A stretch of 64,000 nucleotides of DNA from Brevibacillus migulae (GTDB lineage Bacteria > Bacillota > Bacilli > Brevibacillales > Brevibacillaceae), in assembly GCF_004521915.1 (NCBI RefSeq), contig NZ_SDKD01000016.1, forward strand, positions 1-64,000. The letters run 5' to 3'. The notes under the pieces are model-generated. The model saw only the letters and a list, made by a program, of their open reading frames with translations, was not told the origin of the DNA and ran no database searches. The position numbers and the translations under genes are program-made. Position 1 is the first letter of the stretch. Each line of letters opens with the position of its first letter. Of this stretch, positions 1-8,212 are shown one piece after another.

Positions 1-50
1 TGTGAGAGGTCGGGGGTTAGTCACCCCCTCCTACTCGATTTGTCCTCTAT

Positions 51-233
51 TTAAAGCCACTCCAGCCAAATGGCAACATAAAGCATTGCGAGAATGCCGA
101 GAATAATGACATCAAATGTCGTAGGAAAGATCACGGTGCGAGCGAATTGAAAGATGATCAAAGGCAGCAAGATTTGCTTGCAGCCATATTTGATCTTGAG
201 ATAAGTCGGGTTGTATTTCCAACGTGAACTCAT
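51..233 (-). CDS. Small membrane protein, unknown function
   Basis: A 60-residue protein that I do not recognise. The C-terminal two thirds is hydrophobic and can form one or two membrane segments, while the N-terminus is basic (SSRWKYNP). The ATG start is chosen because GAGGTGAT lies five bases upstream; a GTG nine bases further out overlaps that ribosome binding site. It is divergent from the YitT-family gene. The length, good ribosome binding site and plausible membrane topology support a real gene, but its function is unknown. Confidence 0.6.
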   Translation of the reverse strand: MSSRWKYNPTYLKIKYGCKQILLPLIIFQFARTVIFPTTFDVIILGILAMLYVAIWLEWL

Positions 234-294
234 GGTTATCACCTCGGTCCAATATATGCGAATTGGGAAAAGGCAGTGTCATTCATCGGAAGTT

Positions 295-303
295 TGTTAT
301 AAT
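295..303 (+). promoter_or_regulatory. Extended -10 promoter for the YitT-family gene
   Basis: The sequence TGTTATAAT is an extended -10 element (TG, one base, TATAAT). No good -35 hexamer sits 16 to 18 bases upstream, which fits an extended -10 promoter. It lies about 57 bases before the YitT-family start. Confidence 0.5.
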
Positions 304-359
304 TAAGAAGGATTACAATAATACAGATAAGGGAGTGAGGAACCATCCAACACAAAAAC

Positions 360-1205
360 TTGTCGGCTGGTAAAATCGTCAAACGAGGTTTATTCATTAC
401 GCTGGGGGCAGCCCTCATGGCTGTCGGTTTGGAAATTTTTCTGGTGCCCAATCAGGTGATTGACGGTGGGATCACCGGTATCTCCATCATGCTGGCACAT
501 TTGACCAGCTTGCCTATCGGGATCTTCTTGCTGGGTCTCAATCTGCCGTTTCTGATCTTGGGGTACAAACAAATCGGGAAAACCTTTGCATTATCTACAC
601 TGTACGGTGTCACCGTCATGTCGATCGGCACGACGCTGTTGCATCCTGTGCAGAGCTTGACCCAAGAACCGCTCTTGGCCGCAGTATTCGGTGGCATTAT
701 CCTCGGAATCGGAGTCGGATTGGTCATCCGCTACGGAGGCTCGCTCGATGGGACAGAGATCGTCGCGATTCTGGTCAATAAGAAGACGCCTTTCTCTGTC
801 GGTGAAGTGGTCATGTTTTTGAACATTTTTATCCTCGGCGGCGCAGGCTTCATTTTTGGCTGGGACAATGCCATGTACTCGCTGATTGCTTACTTCATTG
901 CCTTTAAGATGATTGATATTACGGTTGAAGGTTTCAACGAATCGAAATCTGTCTGGATCATTAGTGATCAGCACAAAGAGATTGGAGACGCATTGCTTGC
1001 CCGTCTTGGCCGGGGCGTTACCTATTTGAATGGAGAAGGCGGCTATTCAGGGGACGACAAAAAAGTCATCTTTTGCGTAGTGACACGCCTGGAAGAAGCA
1101 AAACTGAAGCTGATCGTGGAAGAAACGGATCCAACTGCCTTTCTGGCGATAGGGACCATTCACGATGTAAAAGGCGGACGTTTCAAAAAAAGAGATATTC
1201 ATTAA
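360..1205 (+). CDS. YitT family membrane protein (DUF161/DUF2179)
   Basis: A 281-residue integral membrane protein of the YitT family: about five hydrophobic segments in the first 190 residues with the family signature VPNQVIDGGITGISIM near residue 30 and RYGGSLDGTEI near residue 124. A soluble C-terminal DUF2179 domain follows (from about residue 195, containing GRGVTYLNGEGGYSGDDKK). The molecular function of the family is not established; transport is often assumed. The start is uncertain. The TTG used here lacks a ribosome binding site, while GGGAGTGAGG sits upstream of an in-frame ATC codon at 345, so a non-standard start is possible. Confidence 0.88.
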   Translation: MSAGKIVKRGLFITLGAALMAVGLEIFLVPNQVIDGGITGISIMLAHLTSLPIGIFLLGLNLPFLILGYKQIGKTFALSTLYGVTVMSIGTTLLHPVQSLTQEPLLAAVFGGIILGIGVGLVIRYGGSLDGTEIVAILVNKKTPFSVGEVVMFLNIFILGGAGFIFGWDNAMYSLIAYFIAFKMIDITVEGFNESKSVWIISDQHKEIGDALLARLGRGVTYLNGEGGYSGDDKKVIFCVVTRLEEAKLKLIVEETDPTAFLAIGTIHDVKGGRFKKRDIH

Positions 1206-1221
1206 CGTGGGAAACAATGAG

Positions 1222-1247
1222 GTTTGTATATAGATGATTACGGGTAT
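1222..1247 (+). promoter_or_regulatory. Sigma-B-like promoter before the partner-switching module
   Basis: GTTTGT, 14 bases, then GGGTAT. The B. subtilis sigma-B consensus is GTTTAA, 12 to 15 bases, GGGTAT, so the -10 is perfect and the -35 keeps GTTT. It lies 24 bases before the phosphatase gene. A sigma-F/G family factor could read a similar sequence; assignment is by motif only. Confidence 0.45.
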
Positions 1248-1270
1248 TACATTGGGAGACAGAGGGTTAA

Positions 1271-3370
1271 GTGGGTGATGAAGTGGTTTTGGACGCATCC
1301 TTATATGCTTGCAGCGTGTTTGTCGCATGTTTGTTTTTGTTATCTTCGCGACATCTGATTACCTTTAAACGATGGTACGACTTTTCATTCTTATATGGCT
1401 TGGCTCTCCTTGCTTGGGGGCTGGGACACTTATTCGAGATGCATCCTGCTCCGCTCCTCCAATTTCTGTCTTCCCCCGTGACATTCCTGTTTTATTTGTT
1501 TTTGCTGCTGTCCTTTCACGCGTTTCCACTTTCTCCGCATCTGTACTACGATCGCTGGAAAACGACGTTTGATGTCGTGATCATTACGTCGATCTATCTG
1601 ACGACTACGATCACCATCTGGAATCTGCCAGGGCATGCTTGGTGGTATATACACCTGCTTCATTTGCAAGGCTCTTTATTTATCTTAGGAAGAGCTTTTA
1701 CGATTTTTATGGGAAACACGAAAAATTCCCAGCGTGATCATAACAATCTGTTGCTGATCAGTGCCGCTCTCTTTCTTTTGGTCGATGCCACGGGGCATGA
1801 TGTATTCAAGCTTCCCATGCAAGCGGCGACAATCATCATTTTCATCATGATGCTGATCGGATTGCGAAAGATGGGCAAGCTCGGTGAAAGAGTCAATATT
1901 TTGGACGAGTATCTGTATTTTCATGAAAAGCTGAGCTTTCAAATTCGGGACGATCATGTCAACCGCTTCTATTTATTCGTGCTAGTGATCATTTTGCTGG
2001 TACTTCCGGAATGGTCGTCTTTCTATATGTGGGGGATGATTGCGTCCCTGCTGCTCTTGAGTGTACGGATATATCTGACGCGCCGTGCGAATAATGAGTC
2101 AATGAAGGAAATGTTTGGGCTGTCTCGCAGTCTGGAAAAACAATTCGAAGAAAATATGCATGAGATCAGGCAAAAGAATGACCATCTGTCCAACCTCCTC
2201 TCGGTAAAGCAAAGCTATGAAAAGCTCTTGATGGAGAGCAACCGGCAAAATATGCAGCAGATTGACTTCGAAAATTTGCATACGCTGATTGAAGAGATTG
2301 CGGACGTCTGGCATGACAACATGATCGGATTGGATTATCTGCGTATTTCGCTGCAGTCCAAAGAAGGTGACGATTATTACGAAATCGAGCGAGGCTGCCC
2401 CCAGGCCGCTGGCAAGTGGCAGCAGCGACCGTTTTCGCTGTCGATTAAAGTGGAAGAGCATATCGACACGCCTTATGTACCTGACCAGATTGTCATCGAC
2501 GGGTTAACCAGCTCGTTCTTTCGAGAGGATACGGAGCTCGAGGATTCCTTTTTCAATTTGCTGGCCATTCATGTACGCGGCTTGATCCATCGTTGCTTGC
2601 AAAATCAGCAGGCACTGGAGCTGCGCTTGGTGGAGAAAGAGATGGAGCTGGCTGCCAGAATCCAGTTATCCCTGATACCGAAGGAGCGGCTGCGGATACC
2701 ATCTCTCGAGGCGAAGGCCGTGTATCTCCCGGCGGCTTCGGTTGGCGGCGATTATGTCGATTATATTACGGTCCACGATCGTTACACTTGTTTTTTGGTC
2801 GCAGACGTAGCGGGTCACGGGATTCCAGCGAGTTTATTGACGAATGGACTGCGCAGCTATTTCCGTGCGGTCGTGCAAACCTATCAGAATCCGGATGATA
2901 TTCTTACCCGATTGAATCAATTGTTGTATGAGGATCTTTCCCAAATTCGCTCGTATATTACGATGTTTGTAGCGGTTTACGACCAAGAGGAAAAGATCGT
3001 TCGCACCAGCCGTGCCGGACACCCGCAGCCATTTTATCTCTCGGCAACCAAGCAGACTCTGCTGCCATGTTCGAATGGCTTGGGCCTGGGTTTGCAGGAA
3101 TCAGCACGCTATCGGCGAGATGAATGGCCTGTTGAGGAAGATTTCACCCTGATTATTTATACCGATGGCTTGATCGATCTGGGACGAAAAGAAGGAGCGA
3201 TGACAGCAGACCAATGGCTGCAAAGATTCCATGCGGTTTCCTGTCAGCTCGCACCCGGAGACGAAGATCGGATCGCGGCAATCGAAAAAGAAGTAGGGAA
3301 ACTGACAAAAACGAAACAACAGGAAGATGATCTCTCCTTACTAATCCTTTCTTTTTCAGCAGCAACGTGA
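1271..3370 (+). CDS. Membrane SpoIIE/RsbU-type PP2C phosphatase
   Basis: A 699-residue protein that should dephosphorylate a STAS anti-anti-sigma factor and so switch on a sigma factor. The N-terminal ~190 residues form a multi-pass membrane region, with a second hydrophobic block near 235-270 followed by a coiled coil (about 275-340) and a GAF-like region (about 340-440). The C-terminal PP2C domain starts with the RsbU-type linker EMELAARIQLSLIP and keeps the metal-binding motifs GGDYVDY, DVAGHG, YTDGLID and EDDLSLL, so it looks catalytically competent. The GTG start follows AGAGGG by four bases. It is the first gene of a three-gene unit with an anti-sigma-type ATPase and a STAS protein. The membrane domain probably senses a signal that I cannot identify. 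Confidence 0.85.
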   Translation: MGDEVVLDASLYACSVFVACLFLLSSRHLITFKRWYDFSFLYGLALLAWGLGHLFEMHPAPLLQFLSSPVTFLFYLFLLLSFHAFPLSPHLYYDRWKTTFDVVIITSIYLTTTITIWNLPGHAWWYIHLLHLQGSLFILGRAFTIFMGNTKNSQRDHNNLLLISAALFLLVDATGHDVFKLPMQAATIIIFIMMLIGLRKMGKLGERVNILDEYLYFHEKLSFQIRDDHVNRFYLFVLVIILLVLPEWSSFYMWGMIASLLLLSVRIYLTRRANNESMKEMFGLSRSLEKQFEENMHEIRQKNDHLSNLLSVKQSYEKLLMESNRQNMQQIDFENLHTLIEEIADVWHDNMIGLDYLRISLQSKEGDDYYEIERGCPQAAGKWQQRPFSLSIKVEEHIDTPYVPDQIVIDGLTSSFFREDTELEDSFFNLLAIHVRGLIHRCLQNQQALELRLVEKEMELAARIQLSLIPKERLRIPSLEAKAVYLPAASVGGDYVDYITVHDRYTCFLVADVAGHGIPASLLTNGLRSYFRAVVQTYQNPDDILTRLNQLLYEDLSQIRSYITMFVAVYDQEEKIVRTSRAGHPQPFYLSATKQTLLPCSNGLGLGLQESARYRRDEWPVEEDFTLIIYTDGLIDLGRKEGAMTADQWLQRFHAVSCQLAPGDEDRIAAIEKEVGKLTKTKQQEDDLSLLILSFSAAT

Positions 3371-3393
3371 TGTAGAAACAGGAGGCAATGCGG

Positions 3394-4656
3394 ATGCACG
3401 TATGTGGGAATTGTCCGGATAACCCCGATTGCCAGACATGTGTCGAACAGTTGGGCGTTGGACAAGCTGCTCGCAAGGTACTTCCCCCCCGGCCGATCAG
3501 TATCGTTCATTTGCTGACGGGGACAAAGGTGGAAGCGGAGCTGCGGGTAGTCAGTCGTTTGGTGCTGGGTGTATATGCTGAGACGGAGTGGAAGCCCGGC
3601 CGATATGAGTTAGAACTGGCTGCGGATTTTCGGATTATTGCCTCGACAGTTGGGGCGGTCCACAATGCGTCCTACATCGTCCTTGATATCGAGCAAGTTT
3701 TGCGCAAGGAAGATATGTTCGATCGCTTGCTGCTCGATGAATTCCACTCCTGGCAACTGTCGCAGGAGCTTCAACCCGAATGTTTGCTGACCAATGATGA
3801 GCAGAGCTTGGACAGCGAGCGCAAAGAGATGATCGTACAAGAGCTGAAGAGGCTCTCCATCCTGCGAAAACTTCGCGAAGTTCACATGTATGTATGGGAG
3901 CATGATTCGGTGAAACCCCTTGGCGAGAGTCAGATTGATCTGGTGGCGCAAGAGGAGATCAATCGGTTGGCACGGCAAGCGCTAAAAGAAAGAAGAGGGA
4001 AGCGCGAACAATCGCTGTCTGCAGCGAGAAAGCGCCTCTATGATTTGCATGTGTTCCCCTTTGATGACAATACGTGCGGGGTAGCGGTGATTGATATTAC
4101 CGATGCGATCGCCATGGAGCGTGAGCGCAATCGACAGCAGTGGGAATTTTGCCGCGATGTCGTTGCCTTGGTTACAAAAGGCAAGCTCCAATTGATCGAT
4201 GAGCAAGGGCTTTTTGAAGTGAAACGGCAAGGAGAGAGAAAGGTATCTTGCAAAATCGCCTGTTCAGCGGATTTGGGTGTATTGCGCAAGGCAATTCGGG
4301 AGCAGATTGCCCCGTTTGGGATATCGGGGAGCAGTGTTCTACATTTTACGGTTGCCGTCAATGAAGCGGCCACCAATGCACTGTCACATGCAGGTGGCGG
4401 AGTAGTAGAGGTGAATCTTTTACAAAAGGATGAATATTGCCGTATCATTGTAACGGATCATGGCAGAGGCATTTCGCTGGCGGATCTACCGAAAGCAGCG
4501 TTGCAGCCCGGGTTTTCCACCAATAATACATTGGGTCTGGGATTTCAGGTGATGCTACAGTATGCGGACATGATCTGGTTGCACAGTTCTTCAAAGGGGA
4601 CTACAATCGTACTTGACTATGCCTTGCAAGCGAGGGTTGTCCAAAAAGAGGTTTAG
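3394..4656 (+). CDS. Anti-sigma-type ATP-binding protein with N-terminal Cys4 cluster
   Basis: The C-terminal ~120 residues are a GHKL ATPase of the RsbT/RsbW/SpoIIAB type: N-box NEAATNALSHAGG (about residues 323-335), G1 box DHGRGI (355-360) and G2 GLGF (381-384). These families phosphorylate STAS partners or act as switch proteins. What is unusual is the size: about 300 residues precede the ATPase. They begin with four cysteines spaced C-x2-C-x5-C-x2-C (positions 4, 7, 13, 16), a possible metal site, and include a segment ending in the PAS-like sequence VAVIDITDAIAMERE (about 230-243). The ATG at 3394 is preferred because AGGAGG lies eight bases upstream; another ATG at 3388 is only two bases from it. 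It probably pairs with the downstream STAS protein. Confidence 0.75.
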   Translation: MHVCGNCPDNPDCQTCVEQLGVGQAARKVLPPRPISIVHLLTGTKVEAELRVVSRLVLGVYAETEWKPGRYELELAADFRIIASTVGAVHNASYIVLDIEQVLRKEDMFDRLLLDEFHSWQLSQELQPECLLTNDEQSLDSERKEMIVQELKRLSILRKLREVHMYVWEHDSVKPLGESQIDLVAQEEINRLARQALKERRGKREQSLSAARKRLYDLHVFPFDDNTCGVAVIDITDAIAMERERNRQQWEFCRDVVALVTKGKLQLIDEQGLFEVKRQGERKVSCKIACSADLGVLRKAIREQIAPFGISGSSVLHFTVAVNEAATNALSHAGGGVVEVNLLQKDEYCRIIVTDHGRGISLADLPKAALQPGFSTNNTLGLGFQVMLQYADMIWLHSSSKGTTIVLDYALQARVVQKEV

Positions 4657-4738
4657 GCTGACGCCAAACGGGTAGATATAGAGTATAGGGCGATCGCCAA
4701 CGTGTGCGGGAGAGCACAAGGGGAAAGGAGCACTATCC

Positions 4739-5050
4739 ATGGATTACCGAATTGAAGAAGAAAAGGATCATGCCATCATATATTTGGAAGGCGAATTGGA
4801 CATGAGCGTCGGTGATAAACTAGGTGAGGTCATTCGCCAGTACGGGGAGCGCAATCAAGCAATTACACTCGATTTTCTCGGTGTAAGCTTCGTTGATTCT
4901 TCCGGGATCGGCAGTCTCTTTTATACAACCAAAGACCTTTTGGCAGCGGGCAAACAGATCGAAATCGTCAATATTCAAGAAGAGATCATGGATATCCTGC
5001 GCATCCTCGGATTTGCGGAAGCCTTGGGTGTGCCTTTGAAGCAGGTATAG
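4739..5050 (+). CDS. STAS domain anti-anti-sigma factor (RsbV/SpoIIAA type)
   Basis: A 103-residue single STAS domain, the normal length for RsbV or SpoIIAA. The phosphorylation loop FVDSSGIGSL holds Ser54 and Ser55; by alignment with SpoIIAA and RsbV the second serine is the likely phosphorylated residue. In this family the unphosphorylated form binds the anti-sigma factor and frees sigma. It has a strong ribosome binding site, AAAGGAG. It closes the three-gene module and lies just upstream of the valS promoter. No sigma factor gene is adjacent, so the final target must be encoded elsewhere, or the module may control something other than transcription. Confidence 0.88.
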   Translation: MDYRIEEEKDHAIIYLEGELDMSVGDKLGEVIRQYGERNQAITLDFLGVSFVDSSGIGSLFYTTKDLLAAGKQIEIVNIQEEIMDILRILGFAEALGVPLKQV

Positions 5051-5065
5051 TAGGGAAACGCCTAT

Positions 5066-5094
5066 TTGACGAGGGGAAATTGCTCGTTTATAAT
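5066..5094 (+). promoter_or_regulatory. Sigma-A promoter of valS
   Basis: TTGACG, 17 bases, TATAAT: a near-perfect vegetative promoter just downstream of the STAS gene and about 30 bases before the T-box leader. Confidence 0.85.
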
Positions 5095-5127
5095 AGCTGT
5101 TATACAAAAATATGTACAACACATGCA

Positions 5128-5395
5128 ATGATTGGGAAGAGTAAACTTAGGAAGCCTTTGGCAGAGAGGGAGAATCAACGGGTGCGAGATTCTCTAAGGT
5201 GGATGAGTTGAAGGTCGCCCATGAGTAATTCTGGTGAACGAGAAGGGGATGATTTCCCTTTTCCAGTAGTTGGAATCGGTAAAAACGCCGTTATCGTTGA
5301 TGAGTGAGCAGATCTCATGCGTTTTTGGCATAGGCTGCTAACAAAGGTGGTACCGCGAAGCAACTCCTTTCGTCCTTTGGATGAGGGAGTTTTTT
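5128..5395 (+). promoter_or_regulatory. T-box leader (valine, GUC specifier) of valS
   Basis: A classic tRNA-sensing T-box. AGTA at 5140-5143 and GAA at 5210-5212 mark the specifier-loop region, followed after one G by GTC at 5214-5216, a valine codon matching the downstream gene. The conserved T-box sequence AAGGTGGTACCGCG is at 5344-5357, and a terminator (AACTCC ... GGGAGTT then seven T) spans 5362-5397. Uncharged valine tRNA would stabilise the antiterminator and turn valS on. Confidence 0.93.
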
Positions 5396-5430
5396 TATTT
5401 ATCTGCGAAAACATGTAGGAGGAATTGTGT

Positions 5431-8100
5431 ATGTCCAATCAAACGACGCCAGACATCGACAGTCTGCTGCCGAAAAACTATGATCCGAAAGCAGCGGAAT
5501 CCAAATGGTATCCGTACTGGATCGACAAGCAGTTTTTTAAAGCGGAGCGTGATCCGCAGAAAAAACCGTTCACCATCGTGATCCCGCCGCCGAACGTAAC
5601 AGGGAAGTTGCATTTGGGACACGCACTGGACACAACCCTGCAGGATATCATTACCCGCGCGAAGCGGATGCAGGGCTACAGCACCCTTTTCCTGCCGGGG
5701 ATGGACCATGCGGGGATTGCCACACAATCCCGTGTGGAAGCTACCCTGCGTGAAGAAGGGATTTCCCGTCACGATCTGGGACGGGAGAAATTCCTGGAAA
5801 AGGTATGGGAGTGGAAGCATATCTATGCCCACCACATCCGCGAGCAATGGGAAAAGCTTGGACTTGCGCTGGATTACTCCCGCGAGCGCTTTACGATGGA
5901 CGAAGGGTTGTCCCGAGCAGTCCGTGAAGTATTTGTACGACTTTATGAAAAAGGCTTGATCTACCGCGGCAACCGGATTATCAACTGGGATCCGGCAGCA
6001 CGCACAGCCTTGTCCGATATTGAAGTGATCTACAAGGAAGTAAAAGGCGCGTTGCATCATATGCGTTATCCGCTGGTGGACGGCACTGGCTATATCGAGG
6101 TAGCGACTACCCGTCCGGAGACCATGCTGGGGGATACAGCCGTAGCGGTGCATCCGGAAGACGAGCGCTACAAGCATCTGGTCGGGAAAATGGTCGTGCT
6201 GCCGATCACTGGCCGACACATCCCGATTGTAGCCGACGACTATGTCGACCCTGAGTTCGGATCCGGTGCGGTAAAAATCACACCTGCCCACGATCCAAAT
6301 GATTTTGAGCTTGGTCTGCGCCACAACCTCCCGCAGATCGTCGTGATGGATGAATCCGGCACGATGAATGAGCAGGCTGGACCATACGCTGGTCTTGATC
6401 GCTTTGCCTGCCGCGCACAGATTATCAAGGATCTGACCGAGCAGGGCGTGATGTTCAAAATCGAGGAGCATATCCATCAGGTCGGACATAGCGAACGAAG
6501 CGATGCGGTGGTTGAGCCGTACTTGTCTACCCAATGGTTCGTCAAAATGCAGCCGCTCGCGGATGCAGCTTTGGCTAGCGCAGCAAGTGAAGACAGTGTG
6601 AAATTTGTGCCGGAGCGGTTCAAAAACAACTATTTGCGCTGGATCGAAAATATCCGCGACTGGTGTATTTCCCGCCAACTCTGGTGGGGACACCGTATTC
6701 CAGCATGGTATTGCCAGGATTGCGGAGAAGAGATCGTATCGCGCACCGATATAAGCGAGTGCCCGAAATGCCACAGCCACAAGCTGGAGCAGGACAATGA
6801 CGTATTGGATACCTGGTTCAGCTCAGGTCTCTGGCCGTTCTCTACACTGGGCTGGCCGGAGGAAACGGAAGACATGAAATACTTCTATCCCACCAATGTG
6901 CTGGTTACCGGTTATGACATCATTTTCTTCTGGGTGGCCCGCATGATTTTCTCCGGACTTGAATTTACCGGGCAAAATCCATTTGAAAATGTGCTGATAC
7001 ACGGCATCATCCGTGACTCCGAGGGGCGCAAAATGTCCAAGTCGCTGGGCAATGGTGTCGATCCGATGGAAGTCATCGAAAAATATGGGGCAGATGCTCT
7101 CCGCTTCACACTGGCAACCGGAAATTCGCCAGGGAACGATCAGCGCTTCTATTGGGAGAAGGTCGAGTCCAACCGCAACTTTGCCAATAAGATCTGGAAC
7201 GCTTCCCGCTTTGCCCTGATGAACCTGGAAGGCTTTGCTTACGAGGACATTGATTTAAACGGAACGTTGTCCGCACCGGATAAATGGATTCTCTCCCGTC
7301 TGCAATCCACGATTGCGGATGTGACACGCCTCATGGACACGTTTGAATTCGGGGAAGCGGGACGCATCCTGTATAACTTCATCTGGGATGATCTGTGCGA
7401 CTGGTACATCGAGATGGCGAAGCTCGCTCTCTATGGTACAGACGCGGCAGCGAAGAAAACCACCCAATCTGTCTTGGTGACCGTGCTGGATCAGACGCTT
7501 CGCCTGCTCCATCCGTTCATGCCATTTATTACCGAGGAAATATGGCAGGCGCTTCCACATCAAGGAGAAAGCATCACGGTAGCTGCATGGCCGCAGGTGC
7601 AAGAGTCGCTGGTTAACCCGGAAGCGGAGGCGGAGATGGCGCTGTATACGGAAATCATCCGCAGTGTGCGAAATATCCGGGCTGAGGTAAATGTACCGAT
7701 GTCTAAAAAAATCGAGCTGCTGATCAAGGCTTCCGATGCGGAAAGCTTGGCACGCCTGAAACGAGGCGAAGAGTATATCGTTCGCTTCTGCAATCCGGAA
7801 CGCCTAGAGATTGCCGCCGATTTGACACCGCCGGATAAAGCGATGTCCGCCGTGATAACCGGGGCAGAAATCTTCTTGCCGCTCGCAGGGCTGATCGATA
7901 TTGAGCAGGAGCTCAAGCGTCTGGAAAAAGAAGTGGAAACCCTGAATTTTGAAGTAGAGCGTATCGAGAAGAAGTTGAACAATCAAGGCTTTGTGGCGAA
8001 AGCTCCAGCCAAAGTCATCGATGAGGAAAAAGCGAAGCTCGCCGACTATGCCCAAAAACGGGAAAAAGTACTGGCTCGCTTGGCTGAGCTAAAAGGGTAA
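5431..8100 (+). CDS. valS: Valyl-tRNA synthetase
   Basis: An 889-residue class Ia aminoacyl-tRNA synthetase that charges tRNA-Val in the cytoplasm. The HIGH signature is present as HLGH in NVTGKLHLGHAL (about residue 54) and the KMSKS loop as GRKMSKSLGNG (about 530). The CP1 editing domain lies between, and the C-terminus is a charged coiled-coil arm (from about 810), as is usual for ValRS. The length is typical. The ATG start has AGGAGG eight bases upstream. It is controlled by the valine T-box in front. The next gene, folC, follows after a 112-base gap containing a hairpin. Confidence 0.98.
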   Translation: MSNQTTPDIDSLLPKNYDPKAAESKWYPYWIDKQFFKAERDPQKKPFTIVIPPPNVTGKLHLGHALDTTLQDIITRAKRMQGYSTLFLPGMDHAGIATQSRVEATLREEGISRHDLGREKFLEKVWEWKHIYAHHIREQWEKLGLALDYSRERFTMDEGLSRAVREVFVRLYEKGLIYRGNRIINWDPAARTALSDIEVIYKEVKGALHHMRYPLVDGTGYIEVATTRPETMLGDTAVAVHPEDERYKHLVGKMVVLPITGRHIPIVADDYVDPEFGSGAVKITPAHDPNDFELGLRHNLPQIVVMDESGTMNEQAGPYAGLDRFACRAQIIKDLTEQGVMFKIEEHIHQVGHSERSDAVVEPYLSTQWFVKMQPLADAALASAASEDSVKFVPERFKNNYLRWIENIRDWCISRQLWWGHRIPAWYCQDCGEEIVSRTDISECPKCHSHKLEQDNDVLDTWFSSGLWPFSTLGWPEETEDMKYFYPTNVLVTGYDIIFFWVARMIFSGLEFTGQNPFENVLIHGIIRDSEGRKMSKSLGNGVDPMEVIEKYGADALRFTLATGNSPGNDQRFYWEKVESNRNFANKIWNASRFALMNLEGFAYEDIDLNGTLSAPDKWILSRLQSTIADVTRLMDTFEFGEAGRILYNFIWDDLCDWYIEMAKLALYGTDAAAKKTTQSVLVTVLDQTLRLLHPFMPFITEEIWQALPHQGESITVAAWPQVQESLVNPEAEAEMALYTEIIRSVRNIRAEVNVPMSKKIELLIKASDAESLARLKRGEEYIVRFCNPERLEIAADLTPPDKAMSAVITGAEIFLPLAGLIDIEQELKRLEKEVETLNFEVERIEKKLNNQGFVAKAPAKVIDEEKAKLADYAQKREKVLARLAELKG

Positions 8101-8108
8101 CGAGTAGG

Positions 8109-8132
8109 CCCCACCTGAAAAATCGGGTGGGG
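8109..8132 (+). terminator. GC-rich hairpin after valS
   Basis: CCCCACC and GGTGGGG form a perfect 7-bp stem around a 10-base loop nine bases after the valS stop. There is no T run, so termination would be weak or factor-assisted. Confidence 0.4.
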
Positions 8133-8212
8133 AGTCCTCTCAGATAAGAAGGCAATCTCTATGAGCTGGCCACAATATACCAGTCATAAGATGGTGATAG
8201 GAGTCATACGGT

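Noticed and set aside
1..30. GGGGGT/ACCCCC hairpin at the window edge
   Set aside because: Short stem with no T run on either strand; too weak to call a terminator.
5395..6780. 461-codon frame on the minus strand inside valS
   Set aside because: Antisense to a clear valS gene, no ribosome binding site and no recognisable domain.
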